DNA of 64,000 nucleotides, taken from Streptomyces sp. 1222.5. Its GTDB lineage: Bacteria > Actinomycetota > Actinomycetes > Streptomycetales > Streptomycetaceae. A program made the position numbers and the translations under genes. A model generated the notes under the pieces. The model saw nothing but the letters and a program-made list of their open reading frames with translations. It did no database searches and was not told where the DNA came from. This document shows positions 40,660 to 48,948 of the stretch, piece by piece (the stretch's first letter is position 1; each line of letters opens with the position of its first letter). Where the stretch lies: NCBI RefSeq assembly GCF_900105245.1, contig NZ_FNSZ01000001.1:6508001-6572000 (forward strand). Reading direction: 5' to 3'.

Positions 40660-41130
40660 TCAGTCCGCCAGGACCAGGACGACCTCGTCGATCTCTCGGC
40701 CGCGCCCGTTCGCGTACCCCCGGGCGCGGGCCGTCTCACGGAACCCGCACTTCTGCAGCACCCGCAGCGAGGCCGCGTTGTCGGCCGCCGCCCGCGCGTA
40801 CAGAGGCCGCTCGGGCACCTCGGTGACCAGGGCCCGCAGGGCGGCCGTGGCCACGCCCCGCCCCCAGTACGCGCGGTCGATCCAGTACGTCACCTCGCGC
40901 TCGCCCGGCTCGCCGTAGACCGCCGTGCTGCCTGCCACCCGTCCGTCGGCCAGGACCGTGCGCACCACGTCGGATGAGGCCAGCAGCCGCTTCCAGCGGA
41001 CGTCGAAGGCGTCCCGGTCACCGGGATCGGGTGTGCCGAACGCGGCCATCCGGGCGGCCTCCGGGTCGGTCATCTGCCGGAAGAACACCGTCAGATCGGC
41101 GTCCTCCACGGCCCGCAGCACGATCTCCAT
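40660..41130 (-). CDS. GNAT-family acetyltransferase (RimJ/RimL-like)
   Basis: 156 residues. Typical features: EIVLRAVEDADLTVFFRQM at the start, strand EREVTYWIDRAYWGRGVATAALRAL containing the acetyl-CoA loop, then LYARAAADNAASLRVLQKCGFRETA (N-x-x-S-x-R-V-L-x-K-x-G-F). This is the RimJ/RimL-like subgroup, which acetylates protein N-termini or small molecules; the substrate is unknown. It lies 65 bp beyond the IclR gene on the same strand and 92 bp before the pbp gene, with no evidence of coupling. Confidence 0.85.
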   Translation of the reverse strand: MEIVLRAVEDADLTVFFRQMTDPEAARMAAFGTPDPGDRDAFDVRWKRLLASSDVVRTVLADGRVAGSTAVYGEPGEREVTYWIDRAYWGRGVATAALRALVTEVPERPLYARAAADNAASLRVLQKCGFRETARARGYANGRGREIDEVVLVLAD

Positions 41131-41195
41131 GGCTCCCGAGCCTACGACGTGACCCGGGCCGGGCCTACGACCCCGCGGGCCCGGCCGGCATCCCC

Positions 41196-41969
41196 TCAGA
41201 GCCTGCGCGTCGCCAGCGCGAGCCGGTCACGGGCGTCGAACAGCGCGTCCTTGATCAGCTGCTCGTGGGCGGGGGTCAGCCGGGCCACCGGGACCGAGCA
41301 GCTGATGGCGTCGCGGGCGGGGGTGCGGTAGGGGATCGCCACGCCGAAGCAGCGCAGGCCCAGGGTGTTCTCCTCGCGGTCGACCGCGAAGCCCTGCTCC
41401 CGGACCTGGCGCAGCTCCTCGATGAGCTCCTCGCGGTCGGTGAGGGTGTGCTCGGTGAGCGCGGGCAGCGTCTCCGGCAGCAGCTTGCGCACCTGCTCGT
41501 CGGTGTACGTGGCGAGGATCGCCTTGCCGAGGGAGGTGGAGTGGGCCGGCAGCCGGCGCCCGACGCGGGTGAAGGGGCGCAGGTAGTGCTGGGACTGGCG
41601 GGTGGCCAGGTAGACCACGTTGATGCCGTCGAGGCGGGCCAGGTGGATGGTCTCCGTGGTGTCGTCGGAGAGCCGGTCCAGGGTCGGCCGGGCGGCGGCC
41701 ACCACCTCGTCGCCGTCGATGTACGAGGTGCCCACGAGCAGCGCCCGCACCCCGATGCCGTACCGCGTGCCCGTCGCGTCCGTCTCCACCCAGCCGAGCT
41801 CCACCAGGGTGCGCAGCAGCATGTACAGGCTGGACTTGGGGTACCCCACCGCCTCCTGCACGGCCGCGAGGGAGTGCATGCCGGGCCGGCCGGCGAAGTA
41901 CTCCAGCAGTTCCACGGTCCGTACCGCGGACTTGACCTGCGCCCCGCCGCCTGCGTCGCCTGCCGTCAT
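41196..41969 (-). CDS. IclR-family regulator, divergent from the semialdehyde dehydrogenase
   Basis: 257 residues from ATG 41969. The N-terminal winged HTH is SAVRTVELLEYFAGRPGM and LAAVQEAVGYPKSSLYMLLR. The C-terminal effector domain shows LPAHSTSLGKAILATYTDEQ (S/T-x-x-G-K-A) and EENTLGLRCFGVAIPYR, then the Cys in DAISCSVPVARL. IclR proteins sense small carboxylates or keto acids. It is divergently placed 156 bp from the alpha-ketoglutarate semialdehyde dehydrogenase gene, with an inverted repeat in between, and is the likely regulator of that gene. Confidence 0.9.
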   Translation of the reverse strand: MTAGDAGGGAQVKSAVRTVELLEYFAGRPGMHSLAAVQEAVGYPKSSLYMLLRTLVELGWVETDATGTRYGIGVRALLVGTSYIDGDEVVAAARPTLDRLSDDTTETIHLARLDGINVVYLATRQSQHYLRPFTRVGRRLPAHSTSLGKAILATYTDEQVRKLLPETLPALTEHTLTDREELIEELRQVREQGFAVDREENTLGLRCFGVAIPYRTPARDAISCSVPVARLTPAHEQLIKDALFDARDRLALATRRL

Positions 41970-42059
41970 CGCCCTTGACCCCTTCGTTCGACGAGGACCT
42001 GGATATGTGAGGACCCAGATATATAGTCTCCGAGCAGGAAATTCATCATCAGAGACAGT

Positions 42060-42075
42060 GTTCAGTATATCGAAC
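42060..42075. promoter_or_regulatory. Inverted repeat, putative IclR operator
   Basis: GTTC-N2-TATA-N2-GAAC (42060-42075) is a palindrome at 12 of 16 positions in an AT-rich patch between the divergent regulator and dehydrogenase genes. A second AT-rich block, GATATATAG, sits about 35 bp upstream. IclR sites are often such palindromes. Confidence 0.45.
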
Positions 42076-42125
42076 GCGGCTGATGGGTGACCGAGGAATT
42101 GCGGCCTTACTGGGAGGGACCCGCG

Positions 42126-43655
42126 GTGACAGCAGCACCAGTCTGGAGTGTCGACCCGCGTACCGGGAAGCAGCGTGAACAGGTCGGGGTGGAGGCCACG
42201 GCCCAGGAGGTGGACGCGGCGGTCCGCGCGGCCCACGACGCCCGCGCCGCCCTCGCCGACCGCGCGGTGCGCTCCGCGTTCCTGCGCACGGCCGCCGCGG
42301 GCCTGGACGCGGCCAAGGACGTCCTGATCGGGACCGCCGACGCCGAGACCGCCCTCGGCCCGGTCCGGCTCACCGGAGAACTCGCCCGCACCGCCTACCA
42401 GTTGCGGGCCTTCTCCGACATCGTCGACGAGGGCGCCTTCCTCGACGTCATCATCGACCACCCCGACGACACCGCGACCCCGCCCGTCCCGGACCTGCGC
42501 CGCTACAAGGTCCCGCTCGGCGTCGTCGCGGTCTACTCCGCCTCCAACTTCCCCTTCGCCTTCTCCGTCGCGGGCGGCGACACCGCCAGCGCCCTGGCCG
42601 CCGGCTGTCCCGTCGTCGTCAAGGCCCACCCCGACCACCCGGCACTGTCCGAGCTGGTCGCCGGGGTGCTGCGCCGGGCCGCCGCCGAGCACGGCATCCC
42701 CGAGGGCGTCGTCGGACTCGTGCACGGCTTCGAGGCGGGCGTCCGGCTGATCGAGCACCCGCTGGTCACCGCCGCCGGCTTCACCGGGTCCGTCCGGGGC
42801 GGCCGGGCCCTGTTCGACGCGGCCGCCGCGCGCCCCGTGCCCATCCCGTTCCACGGCGAGCTCGGCTCGCTGAACCCGGTCCTGGTGACCGAGGCGGCGG
42901 CGGCCGAGCGCGCCGAGGAGATCGGCGGCGGGCTCGCCGGGTCGATGACCCTCGGCGTCGGCCAGTTCTGCGTCAAGCCCGGTCTGGTCCTGGTGCCGTC
43001 CGGCGCGGGCGGCGACCGGCTGGTGAAGTCCCTCACCGACGCGGTCGGCGACACCGCCGCCGGGGTGCTGCTCGACCACCGGATGCGGGACAACTTCGTC
43101 GCCGGGGTGAGCGAGCGCGCCGCCCTGGCGGGCGTCGAGTCCCCCGTGCCCCCGGGCGCGGGCGGCGAGCACACGGTCAGCGCCGGGTTCCTGACGGTGC
43201 CGGCGGACCGGCTGACCGAGGGCGGCGGCTACGACCTGCTGCTGGAGGAGTGTTTCGGGCCGGTCACCGTGGTCGTGCGCTACTCCGACGAGACGGAGGC
43301 CGCGACCGTGCTGTCCCGGCTGCCGGGCAACCTCACCGCGACCGTCCAGCTCTCCTCCGAGGAGGCCGCCGGCCAGGGGCGGGGCCCGGAGATCCTCGCC
43401 GAGCTGACCCCGCTGGCCGGGCGCGTGGTCGTGAACGCGTGGCCCACCGGCGTGGCAGTGGCCCCGGCCCAGCACCACGGCGGTCCGTACCCCGCGACGA
43501 CCTCCGGGTCCACCTCCGTGGGGGGTACGGCCGTCGAGCGGTGGCTGCGGCCGGTGGTCTACCAGAACGCGCCGCAGGCCCTGCTGCCGAGGGAACTGCG
43601 CGACGACAACCCCCTCGGACTGCCCCGGCGGTTCGACGGGGTGCTGGAGCGGTAG
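42126..43655 (+). CDS. Alpha-ketoglutarate semialdehyde dehydrogenase (NADP-type aldehyde dehydrogenase)
   Basis: 509 residues from GTG 42126, which has GGGAGGG seven to eight bases upstream; the GTG at 42087 has none. It is an ALDH-superfamily enzyme of the KGSADH type. The catalytic Glu is in FHGELGSLNPVLV and the nucleophile Cys in GVGQFCVKPGLVLVP. The coenzyme region is VVAVYSASNFPFAFSVAGGD, and the fold continues GCPVVVKAHPDHPALSE and ECFGPVTVVVRY. It oxidises alpha-ketoglutarate semialdehyde to alpha-ketoglutarate, the last step of non-phosphorylating pentose and hexarate catabolism. KdgD (27.1 kb) and the DHDPS-family enzyme (33.7 kb) would supply its substrate. Confidence 0.87.
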   Translation: MTAAPVWSVDPRTGKQREQVGVEATAQEVDAAVRAAHDARAALADRAVRSAFLRTAAAGLDAAKDVLIGTADAETALGPVRLTGELARTAYQLRAFSDIVDEGAFLDVIIDHPDDTATPPVPDLRRYKVPLGVVAVYSASNFPFAFSVAGGDTASALAAGCPVVVKAHPDHPALSELVAGVLRRAAAEHGIPEGVVGLVHGFEAGVRLIEHPLVTAAGFTGSVRGGRALFDAAAARPVPIPFHGELGSLNPVLVTEAAAAERAEEIGGGLAGSMTLGVGQFCVKPGLVLVPSGAGGDRLVKSLTDAVGDTAAGVLLDHRMRDNFVAGVSERAALAGVESPVPPGAGGEHTVSAGFLTVPADRLTEGGGYDLLLEECFGPVTVVVRYSDETEAATVLSRLPGNLTATVQLSSEEAAGQGRGPEILAELTPLAGRVVVNAWPTGVAVAPAQHHGGPYPATTSGSTSVGGTAVERWLRPVVYQNAPQALLPRELRDDNPLGLPRRFDGVLER

Positions 43656-43705
43656 GCCCGCGGGGGCCCGGCCCGGCGCGAACGTGCTGCTGCGACAATC
43701 GGACG

Positions 43706-44314
43706 ATGGACGTGGAACTTCCCGAACTGCCCTTCCCGCTTCGCACGTACGGGCCCGACGGGCACTGGTTCCACGAGGACGGTGTGCTGTCCGGATGGGC
43801 GGGCCCCCGGCAGGACCGGTTCGTCACGCCCACCGGCGAAGCCCTCGACCCGGCCTCCGACGCGCCCCGGCTGCTGGGCGCGCCCGAGGGCGACTTCCAG
43901 CTGATCGCCCGCGTCACCGTGGGATTCCGCGCCGCGTTCGACGCCGGGGTCCTCTATGTCCACGTCGGTGAACGGGCCTGGGCCAAGCTGTGCCTGGAGT
44001 ACTCCCCGGACGTGCCCACCGTCTGCACGGTGGTCACCCGGGGACACTCCGACGACGCCAACTCCTTCACCGTGGACGGCAGCTCGGCGTGGTTGCGGGT
44101 CAGCCGGACCGGCCGGTCGTTCGCCTTCCACGCCTCCCGCGACGGCCGGCGCTGGACCTTCGTCCGGCTCTTCACCCTGGGCGACGAGAAGGAGACGGGC
44201 GCCGCGCTGGTCGGCTTCATGACCCAGTCCCCGCTGGGGGAGGGCTGCGTGGTCACCTACGACCACGTCGAGTTCCGTCCCGCCTGGCCGAGCGACCTGA
44301 GAGACGGCAGCTGA
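43706..44314 (+). CDS. DUF1349-family protein (concanavalin-like fold)
   Basis: 202 residues from ATG 43706. No SD is seen, and GACAAT ends six bases upstream, consistent with leaderless translation. The protein follows the DUF1349 pattern: FQLIARVTVGFRAAFDAGVL, WAKLCLEYSPDVPTVCTVVT, SFAFHASRDGRRWTFVRLF and ALVGFMTQSPLGEGCVVTYD. This is a jelly-roll domain related to beta-xylosidase C-terminal modules and yeast Ree1. A carbohydrate-binding or enolase-regulating role is known only for some relatives. It lies 50 bp after the dehydrogenase gene, so it may be co-transcribed with sugar-acid catabolism. Confidence 0.82.
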   Translation: MDVELPELPFPLRTYGPDGHWFHEDGVLSGWAGPRQDRFVTPTGEALDPASDAPRLLGAPEGDFQLIARVTVGFRAAFDAGVLYVHVGERAWAKLCLEYSPDVPTVCTVVTRGHSDDANSFTVDGSSAWLRVSRTGRSFAFHASRDGRRWTFVRLFTLGDEKETGAALVGFMTQSPLGEGCVVTYDHVEFRPAWPSDLRDGS

Positions 44315-44497
44315 GGCAGGGAGCACCGGCATCGGCCGGCTGCGTCTGCTGTCCCGGCCGGCGCCCGACCGGGTGGTGGCCGACGGCTGCTTCGACGAGG
44401 GCGCGGCGTGCCGCCTGCCGGACCGGGAGTGTCTGCGGGACCGTCGGAGACGGACGGCCGGCCCCTGTTCGACGCGGTGGTGCCCCGGCCTCGGGCC

Positions 44498-44534
44498 CAG
44501 GGGCCGTACGCCGGTCAGGATCGTACGGCCCCTG
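44498..44534. terminator. Bidirectional terminator between DUF1349 and SDR genes
   Basis: A perfect 13-bp stem, CAGGGGCCGTACG (44498-44510) with CGTACGGCCCCTG (44522-44534), loop 11 nt. The rest of the 227-bp gap shows no gene. Confidence 0.82.
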
Positions 44535-44541
44535 CCGTCCG

Positions 44542-45504
44542 CTAGGCGGCGAACGCGTCGACGCCCGTCAGTTCCGCCGACAGCGCCCACAGCCGTGCCG
44601 CCTGCTCCGGGTCGGTCGCCCAGGCCTTGACGCCGGTGCGCTCCTCGCCCTCGGTGGCGGGCTCCGCGATGTCGCAGTCCTCCAGGTAGACGCCGCCGAG
44701 ACCGTCCAGCTGGGGGGAGGTCGCCGCCCACACCTGGGTGGCCGCGCCCTGCGGCGGGGTCTTGAAGCCCTCGGGGTTGAGCGGGTTGCCGTCCTCGTCG
44801 ATCCAGCCGCGCTCGACCATCTCCGCCTTGGGCAGGTGCCGCTGCAGCGGGGTGATGATGCCGCCGGGGTGCAGGGCGAAGGCGCGCACACCGGAGTCCC
44901 GGCCGAGCCGGTCGAGATGGACGGCGAACAGGACGTTGGCGGTCTTGGCCTGGCCGTAGGCCTCCCACTTGTCGTAACCCCGCCGCCAGTGGACGTCGTC
45001 CCACCGGATGCCGGAGAAGTGGTGGCCGCGCGAGGACACGGAGACGACGCGGGCGCCGCCCGGTGCGATCGCCGGCCACAGCCGGTTGACGAGGGCGAAG
45101 TGACCGAGGTGGTTGGTGGCGAACTGGGCCTCCCAGCCGGGCCCCACCCGGGTCTCCGGGCACGCCATGATCCCGGCGCTGTCGATCACGATGTCGAGGG
45201 TCCGTCCGGAGGCGAGGAACCGCTCGGCGAAGCCGCGCACGCTGTCCAGGTCGCCCAGGTCCAGCTCGTCGAGCTCGACGCCGGACAGTCCGGCCAGCGC
45301 CTGCTCGGCGGTGGCCGGACGGCGGGCGGGCACGACCACGTGCGCGCCGGCCTTCACCAGTGCGCGGGTGGTCTCCAGGCCGATGCCCGAGTAGCCGCCG
45401 GTGACGAGGGCGAGCTTCCCGGTCAGGTCGACGCCCCGCAGGACGTCGTCGGCGGTGCTGGTGGCGCCGAAACCGGAACCGATCTTGTGCTGTGCAGTGC
45501 TCAT
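44542..45504 (-). CDS. Short-chain dehydrogenase/reductase (WWOX/retinol-dehydrogenase-like)
   Basis: 320 residues. The NAD(P) motif is LALVTGGYSGIGLETTRAL, followed by AHVVVPARRPATAEQAL. IVIDSAGIMACPE matches the NNAG motif with an unusual Ser for Asn. QFATNHLGHFALVNRLWP and the catalytic Tyr/Lys in KWEAYGQAKTANVLFAVHL complete the active site. It belongs to the 300-residue group that resembles retinol dehydrogenases and light-dependent protochlorophyllide reductase. Substrate unknown. It is monocistronic and ends in a shared terminator. Confidence 0.86.
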   Translation of the reverse strand: MSTAQHKIGSGFGATSTADDVLRGVDLTGKLALVTGGYSGIGLETTRALVKAGAHVVVPARRPATAEQALAGLSGVELDELDLGDLDSVRGFAERFLASGRTLDIVIDSAGIMACPETRVGPGWEAQFATNHLGHFALVNRLWPAIAPGGARVVSVSSRGHHFSGIRWDDVHWRRGYDKWEAYGQAKTANVLFAVHLDRLGRDSGVRAFALHPGGIITPLQRHLPKAEMVERGWIDEDGNPLNPEGFKTPPQGAATQVWAATSPQLDGLGGVYLEDCDIAEPATEGEERTGVKAWATDPEQAARLWALSAELTGVDAFAA

Positions 45505-45659
45505 GCCCGGAACGCTACGAATTGGAGTGCTCTCGAAGTCAAGCGGAGCCCCGGGCCGGACGGGTGAGGCGGGGCCGGGGAATGAAGCGCGCTGTTTGAA
45601 GGTTCATGCACCGGGCGGAGAGAGCCTCCATGCCCGTACGACCGTGAGAGAGCCGGAGA

Positions 45660-46382
45660 ATGCGCGTCGAGATCTGGAGCGACATCGCCTGCCCCTGGTG
45701 CTACGTGGGCAAGGCCCGCTTCGAGAAGGCGCTTGCTGCCTTCCCGCACCGCGACGAGGTCGAGGTGGTGCACCGCTCCTTCGAGCTGGACCCGGGCCGC
45801 GCCAAGGGCGACGTCCAGCCGGTGATCACCATGCTGACCGGGAAGTACGGCATGAGCGAGGCGCAGGCCCAGGCCGGCGAGGACAACCTGGGCGCGCAGG
45901 CCGCCGCCGAGGGCCTGGACTACCGCACCCGGGACCGCGACCACGGCAACACCTTCGACATGCACCGCCTGCTGCACCTCGCCAGGGAGCACGGCAGGCA
46001 GGACCAGCTGATCCAGGCCTTCTACCGGGCCAACTTCGCCGAGGAGCGGTCCGTCTTCACTGAGGGCGACGAGCGCCTGGTGGAGCTGGCCGTCGAGGCC
46101 GGACTGGAAGCCGACCGCGTCCGCGCGGTGCTCGCCGACCCCGACGCGTACGCCGACGCCGTCCGCGCCGACGAGCGCGAGGCCGCCCAGCTCGGCGCCA
46201 ACGGCGTGCCCTTCTTCGTCCTCGACCGCACCTACGGCGTCTCCGGCGCGCAGCCGGCCGAGGTCTTCACCCAGGCGCTGAGCCAGGCCTGGGGCGAGCG
46301 CTCCCCGCTGCGGCTGATCGACGAGGGCGACGACGCCCAGGCGTGCGGCCCGGACGGCTGCGCGGTCCCGCAGCACGGCTGA
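45660..46382 (+). CDS. DsbA-family oxidoreductase (FrnE-like)
   Basis: 240 residues, starting MRVEIWSDIACPWCYVGKAR. The CPWC active site at residues 11-14 sits in the thioredoxin fold, with the helical insertion (ITMLTGKYGMSEAQAQAGED) and the cis-Pro loop GANGVPFFVLDRTYGVSGAQ. There is no signal peptide, so it is cytoplasmic like FrnE. FrnE proteins act in disulfide isomerisation or polyketide oxidation. The C-terminus adds two cysteines (AQACGPDGCAVPQ) that could take part in redox relay or metal binding. Monocistronic; GAGAG upstream is a weak RBS. Confidence 0.88.
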   Translation: MRVEIWSDIACPWCYVGKARFEKALAAFPHRDEVEVVHRSFELDPGRAKGDVQPVITMLTGKYGMSEAQAQAGEDNLGAQAAAEGLDYRTRDRDHGNTFDMHRLLHLAREHGRQDQLIQAFYRANFAEERSVFTEGDERLVELAVEAGLEADRVRAVLADPDAYADAVRADEREAAQLGANGVPFFVLDRTYGVSGAQPAEVFTQALSQAWGERSPLRLIDEGDDAQACGPDGCAVPQHG

Positions 46383-46477
46383 AACCGCAGGTCGGAGGGC
46401 ATGTATAAGGATCCCTAAGCGGATCCCCGCAAAATTTCGCAATGGACGGGGACTTCGCGGGACCGCAGAGTGGTCCC

Positions 46478-47539
46478 ATGGAGACCACGGAGACGTTCGA
46501 GAGCCTCGTCCGCGCCGAGTTCGCCCCGAAGAGCACCTACCTCAACACCGCCAGCAACAGCCTGCTGCCCGCCCGTACCGTGGCCGCCCTCCACGAGGCG
46601 GCGCTGCTGCGTGCCGAGGGCCGGCCGCTGACCCCGTTGTACGAGGACGTCGAGGCCTGCCGGGCCGCGTACGCCCGGCTGGCCGGCGTACCGGCCGGCC
46701 GGGTCGCGCTGGGCGCCTCCGTCGCCGCGCACACCGGGGTGATCGCGGCCTCGCTGCCCGCGGGCGCCGAAGTCCTCACCGCCGACGACGACTTCACCTC
46801 CGTGCTCAACCCGTTCCACGTCCGGGGCGACCTCCTGGTCCGCACGGTCCCGCTGGAGCGGATCGCCGAGTCCGTCCGGCCGGGCACCGCGCTCGTCGCG
46901 GTCAGCGCCGCCCAGTCCGCCGACGGCCGCCTCGCCGACCTGCCCGCCCTGTGCGCGGCCGCCCGCGAGCACGGCGCACGCACCTACGTCGACTTCTCCC
47001 AGGCGGCGGGCTGGCTGCCGATGGACGCGGGGGCGTACGACTTCACCGCCTCCGTCTCCTTCAAGTGGCTGATGGGCCCGCACGGAACGGCCTTCCTCAC
47101 CGTTCCCGAGGACTTCGGCGGGCTGCGGCCGGTGCTCGCGGGCTGGACGGCGGGCGAGAGGCCCTGGGAGAGCTGCTACGGCCCGGTGGACGAACTCGCC
47201 CGCTCCGCAAGGCGGTTCGACCTCACCCACGCCCTGTTCACCCTCGCGGGCCTGCGCCGCTCCCTGGATCTCGTCGAGGAACTCGGGGTGTCCGCGATCC
47301 ACGCCCACGACGTCGCCCTCGCCGACCGCTTCCGGACGGGGCTCGCGGACCTCGGGCACAAGCCCGTGCCCGCCCCCGGCTCGGCGATCGTCTCGGTGCC
47401 CGGACTCGGCGCTCGGCAGCCCGAGTTGAGCGAGGCGGGCATCGAGATCTCGGACCGCGCGGGCAACCTGCGGGCGTCCTTCCACCTCTACAACACGGCC
47501 GCGGACGTGGACCGCCTGCTGGACGCCCTGTCCGGCTGA
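46478..47539 (+). CDS. Aminotransferase class V-fold PLP enzyme (cysteine-desulfurase/EgtE-like)
   Basis: 353 residues from ATG 46478; an ATG at 46442 would add 12 residues, and neither has a strong RBS. The fold-type I features are TYLNTASNSLLPARTVAAL at the start, the pyridine-binding Asp in ARTYVDFSQAAGWLP and the PLP Lys in ASVSFKWLMGPHGTAFL, followed by GIEISDRAGNLRASFHLYN. This branch includes ergothioneine C-S lyase EgtE, isopenicillin N epimerase-like and desulfurase-like proteins. No egt genes are near, so the substrate is uncertain. Confidence 0.82.
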   Translation: METTETFESLVRAEFAPKSTYLNTASNSLLPARTVAALHEAALLRAEGRPLTPLYEDVEACRAAYARLAGVPAGRVALGASVAAHTGVIAASLPAGAEVLTADDDFTSVLNPFHVRGDLLVRTVPLERIAESVRPGTALVAVSAAQSADGRLADLPALCAAAREHGARTYVDFSQAAGWLPMDAGAYDFTASVSFKWLMGPHGTAFLTVPEDFGGLRPVLAGWTAGERPWESCYGPVDELARSARRFDLTHALFTLAGLRRSLDLVEELGVSAIHAHDVALADRFRTGLADLGHKPVPAPGSAIVSVPGLGARQPELSEAGIEISDRAGNLRASFHLYNTAADVDRLLDALSG

Positions 47540-47559
47540 TCCGGCCGGCCGCGGACACG

Positions 47560-47605
47560 ACCGGGCCGGGGCCTCCCGTCCCACACGAGGAGGCCCCGGC
47601 CCGGT
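47560..47605. terminator. Bidirectional terminator between the PLP enzyme gene and ectD
   Basis: A perfect 17-bp stem, ACCGGGCCGGGGCCTCC (47560-47576) with 47589-47605, and a 12-nt loop, between convergent genes. It ends the ectABCD transcript. Confidence 0.9.
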
Positions 47606-47615
47606 GCTCGGGGGG

Positions 47616-48518
47616 TCACTTCACCGGGGTCTGCCCGACCGGGGTGAAGTCGCGCGCGCCGATGAAGTCCGGCCTGCGCACCGGAGCCGAGAACGGCTCC
47701 ACCGCCGTGTTCTCCACGCTGTTGAACACGATGAAGACGTTGCTGCGCGGGAACGGCGTGATGTTGTCGCCGGAGCCGTGCATGCAGTTGCAGTCGAACC
47801 AGGTCGCCGAGCCGGCCTTGCCGGTGAACAGGCGGATGCCGTGCTCGCTCGCCAGCTCGGTCAGCGCCTCGTCGGACGGCGTGCCCGCGTCCTGCATCTG
47901 CAGCGACTTCTTGTAGTTGTCCTCGGGCGTGGCGCCGGCGCAGCCCAGGAACGTCCGGTGCGAGCCCGGCATGATCATGAGCCCGCCGTTGGTGGCGAAG
48001 TTCTCGGTCAGCGCGATCGAGACGGACACCGTGCGCATGTTCGGCAGGCCGTCCTCGGCGTGCCAGGTCTCGAAGTCCGAGTGCCAGTAGAAGCCGCTCG
48101 CGCCGAAGCCCGGCTTGACGTTGATCCGGGACTGGTGGACGTACACGTCCGAGCCGAGGATCTGCCGGGCCCGGCCGACCACCCGGGGATCGCGCACCAG
48201 GTTCGCGAAGACCTCGCTGATCTTGTGCACCTCGAAGACCGAGCGGATCTCCTTGGACTTCGGCTCGACGATCGAGCGCTCGTCGGCGCGGATCGCCGGG
48301 TCGGTGACCAGGCGTTCCAGCTCACGCCGGTACACCTCGACCTCGTCCGGGGTGATCAGCTGGTCGACGGCGAGGAAGCCGTCCCGCTCGTACGCCTGGA
48401 GATCGGCGGTCGGGATCGGGCCCGGCGTGTCCGGGGAGCCCCAGACGACCGGGTCCTGCCGGGGGACGGTCACCTCGCTGGTGCCGCGGGTGGGGTACAG
48501 GTCGGTGACAGTGGTCAT
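47616..48518 (-). CDS. ectD: Ectoine hydroxylase
   Basis: 300 residues from ATG 48518; AGGAGGTG lies eight bases upstream, so the GTG at 48527 is not used. It is a non-haem iron, 2-oxoglutarate-dependent dioxygenase that converts ectoine to 5-hydroxyectoine. The EctD signature is complete: GFYWHSDFETWHAEDGLPNM, with iron-binding His and Asp, and the distal His in CNCMHGSGDNITPFPRSN. Substrate-binding MIMPGSHRTFLGCAG is also present. It follows ectC with a 5-bp gap as the last gene of ectABCD, so this strain should make both compatible solutes. Confidence 0.96.
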   Translation of the reverse strand: MTTVTDLYPTRGTSEVTVPRQDPVVWGSPDTPGPIPTADLQAYERDGFLAVDQLITPDEVEVYRRELERLVTDPAIRADERSIVEPKSKEIRSVFEVHKISEVFANLVRDPRVVGRARQILGSDVYVHQSRINVKPGFGASGFYWHSDFETWHAEDGLPNMRTVSVSIALTENFATNGGLMIMPGSHRTFLGCAGATPEDNYKKSLQMQDAGTPSDEALTELASEHGIRLFTGKAGSATWFDCNCMHGSGDNITPFPRSNVFIVFNSVENTAVEPFSAPVRRPDFIGARDFTPVGQTPVK

Positions 48519-48523
48519 GGGTG

Positions 48524-48928
48524 TCACACCTCCTCGGGCTCGGTGAGCAGCGGGTAGACGCCGTTCTCGTCGTGGTCCTCCCGCCCGGTGACCGGCGGGT
48601 TGAACACGCAGATGCAGTGGAAGTCCTCCTTGACGCGCAGCGTGTGCCGCTCGTGCCCGTCGAGGAGGTACATGGTGCCGGGCGTGATCGTGTACGTCTT
48701 CCCGGCCTCGTGGTCGGTGAGTTCGGCCTCACCCCTGGTGCACACGACGGCCTCGATGTGGTTGGCGTACCACATCGACGTCTCGGTACCGGCGTACAGG
48801 ATGGTCTCGTGCACGGAGAAGCCGACCCGCTCCTTGGCGAGGACGATGCGCTTGCTCTCCCACGTGCCGGACTTCGCCTTGACGTGCCGGTCGGTGCCTT
48901 CGATGTCCTTGAACGATCGGACGATCAC
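48524..48928 (-). CDS. ectC: L-ectoine synthase
   Basis: 134 residues of the cupin-fold cyclase that closes N-gamma-acetyl-diaminobutyrate to ectoine. Typical sequence: MIVRSFKDIEGTDRHVKA, FSVHETILYAGTETSMWYAN, HIEAVVCTRGEAELTD, TITPGTMYLLDGHERHTLR and FHCICVFNPPVTGREDHDE, with the metal-binding Glu, Tyr and His of the barrel. The full-length family size is 130-135 residues. It sits 20 bp after ectB and 5 bp before ectD. Confidence 0.97.
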   Translation of the reverse strand: MIVRSFKDIEGTDRHVKAKSGTWESKRIVLAKERVGFSVHETILYAGTETSMWYANHIEAVVCTRGEAELTDHEAGKTYTITPGTMYLLDGHERHTLRVKEDFHCICVFNPPVTGREDHDENGVYPLLTEPEEV

Positions 48929-48948
48929 GGTGCTGTACTTCCTCCTTG

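Noticed and set aside
44315..44497. Possible decayed gene between the DUF1349 gene and the terminator
   Set aside because: A short open stretch exists, but I cannot match it to a family or find a start; left as intergenic.
46478..47539. Ergothioneine pathway gene egtE
   Set aside because: The fold fits, but no egtA-D genes are nearby and the fold family is broad, so a specific symbol is not justified.
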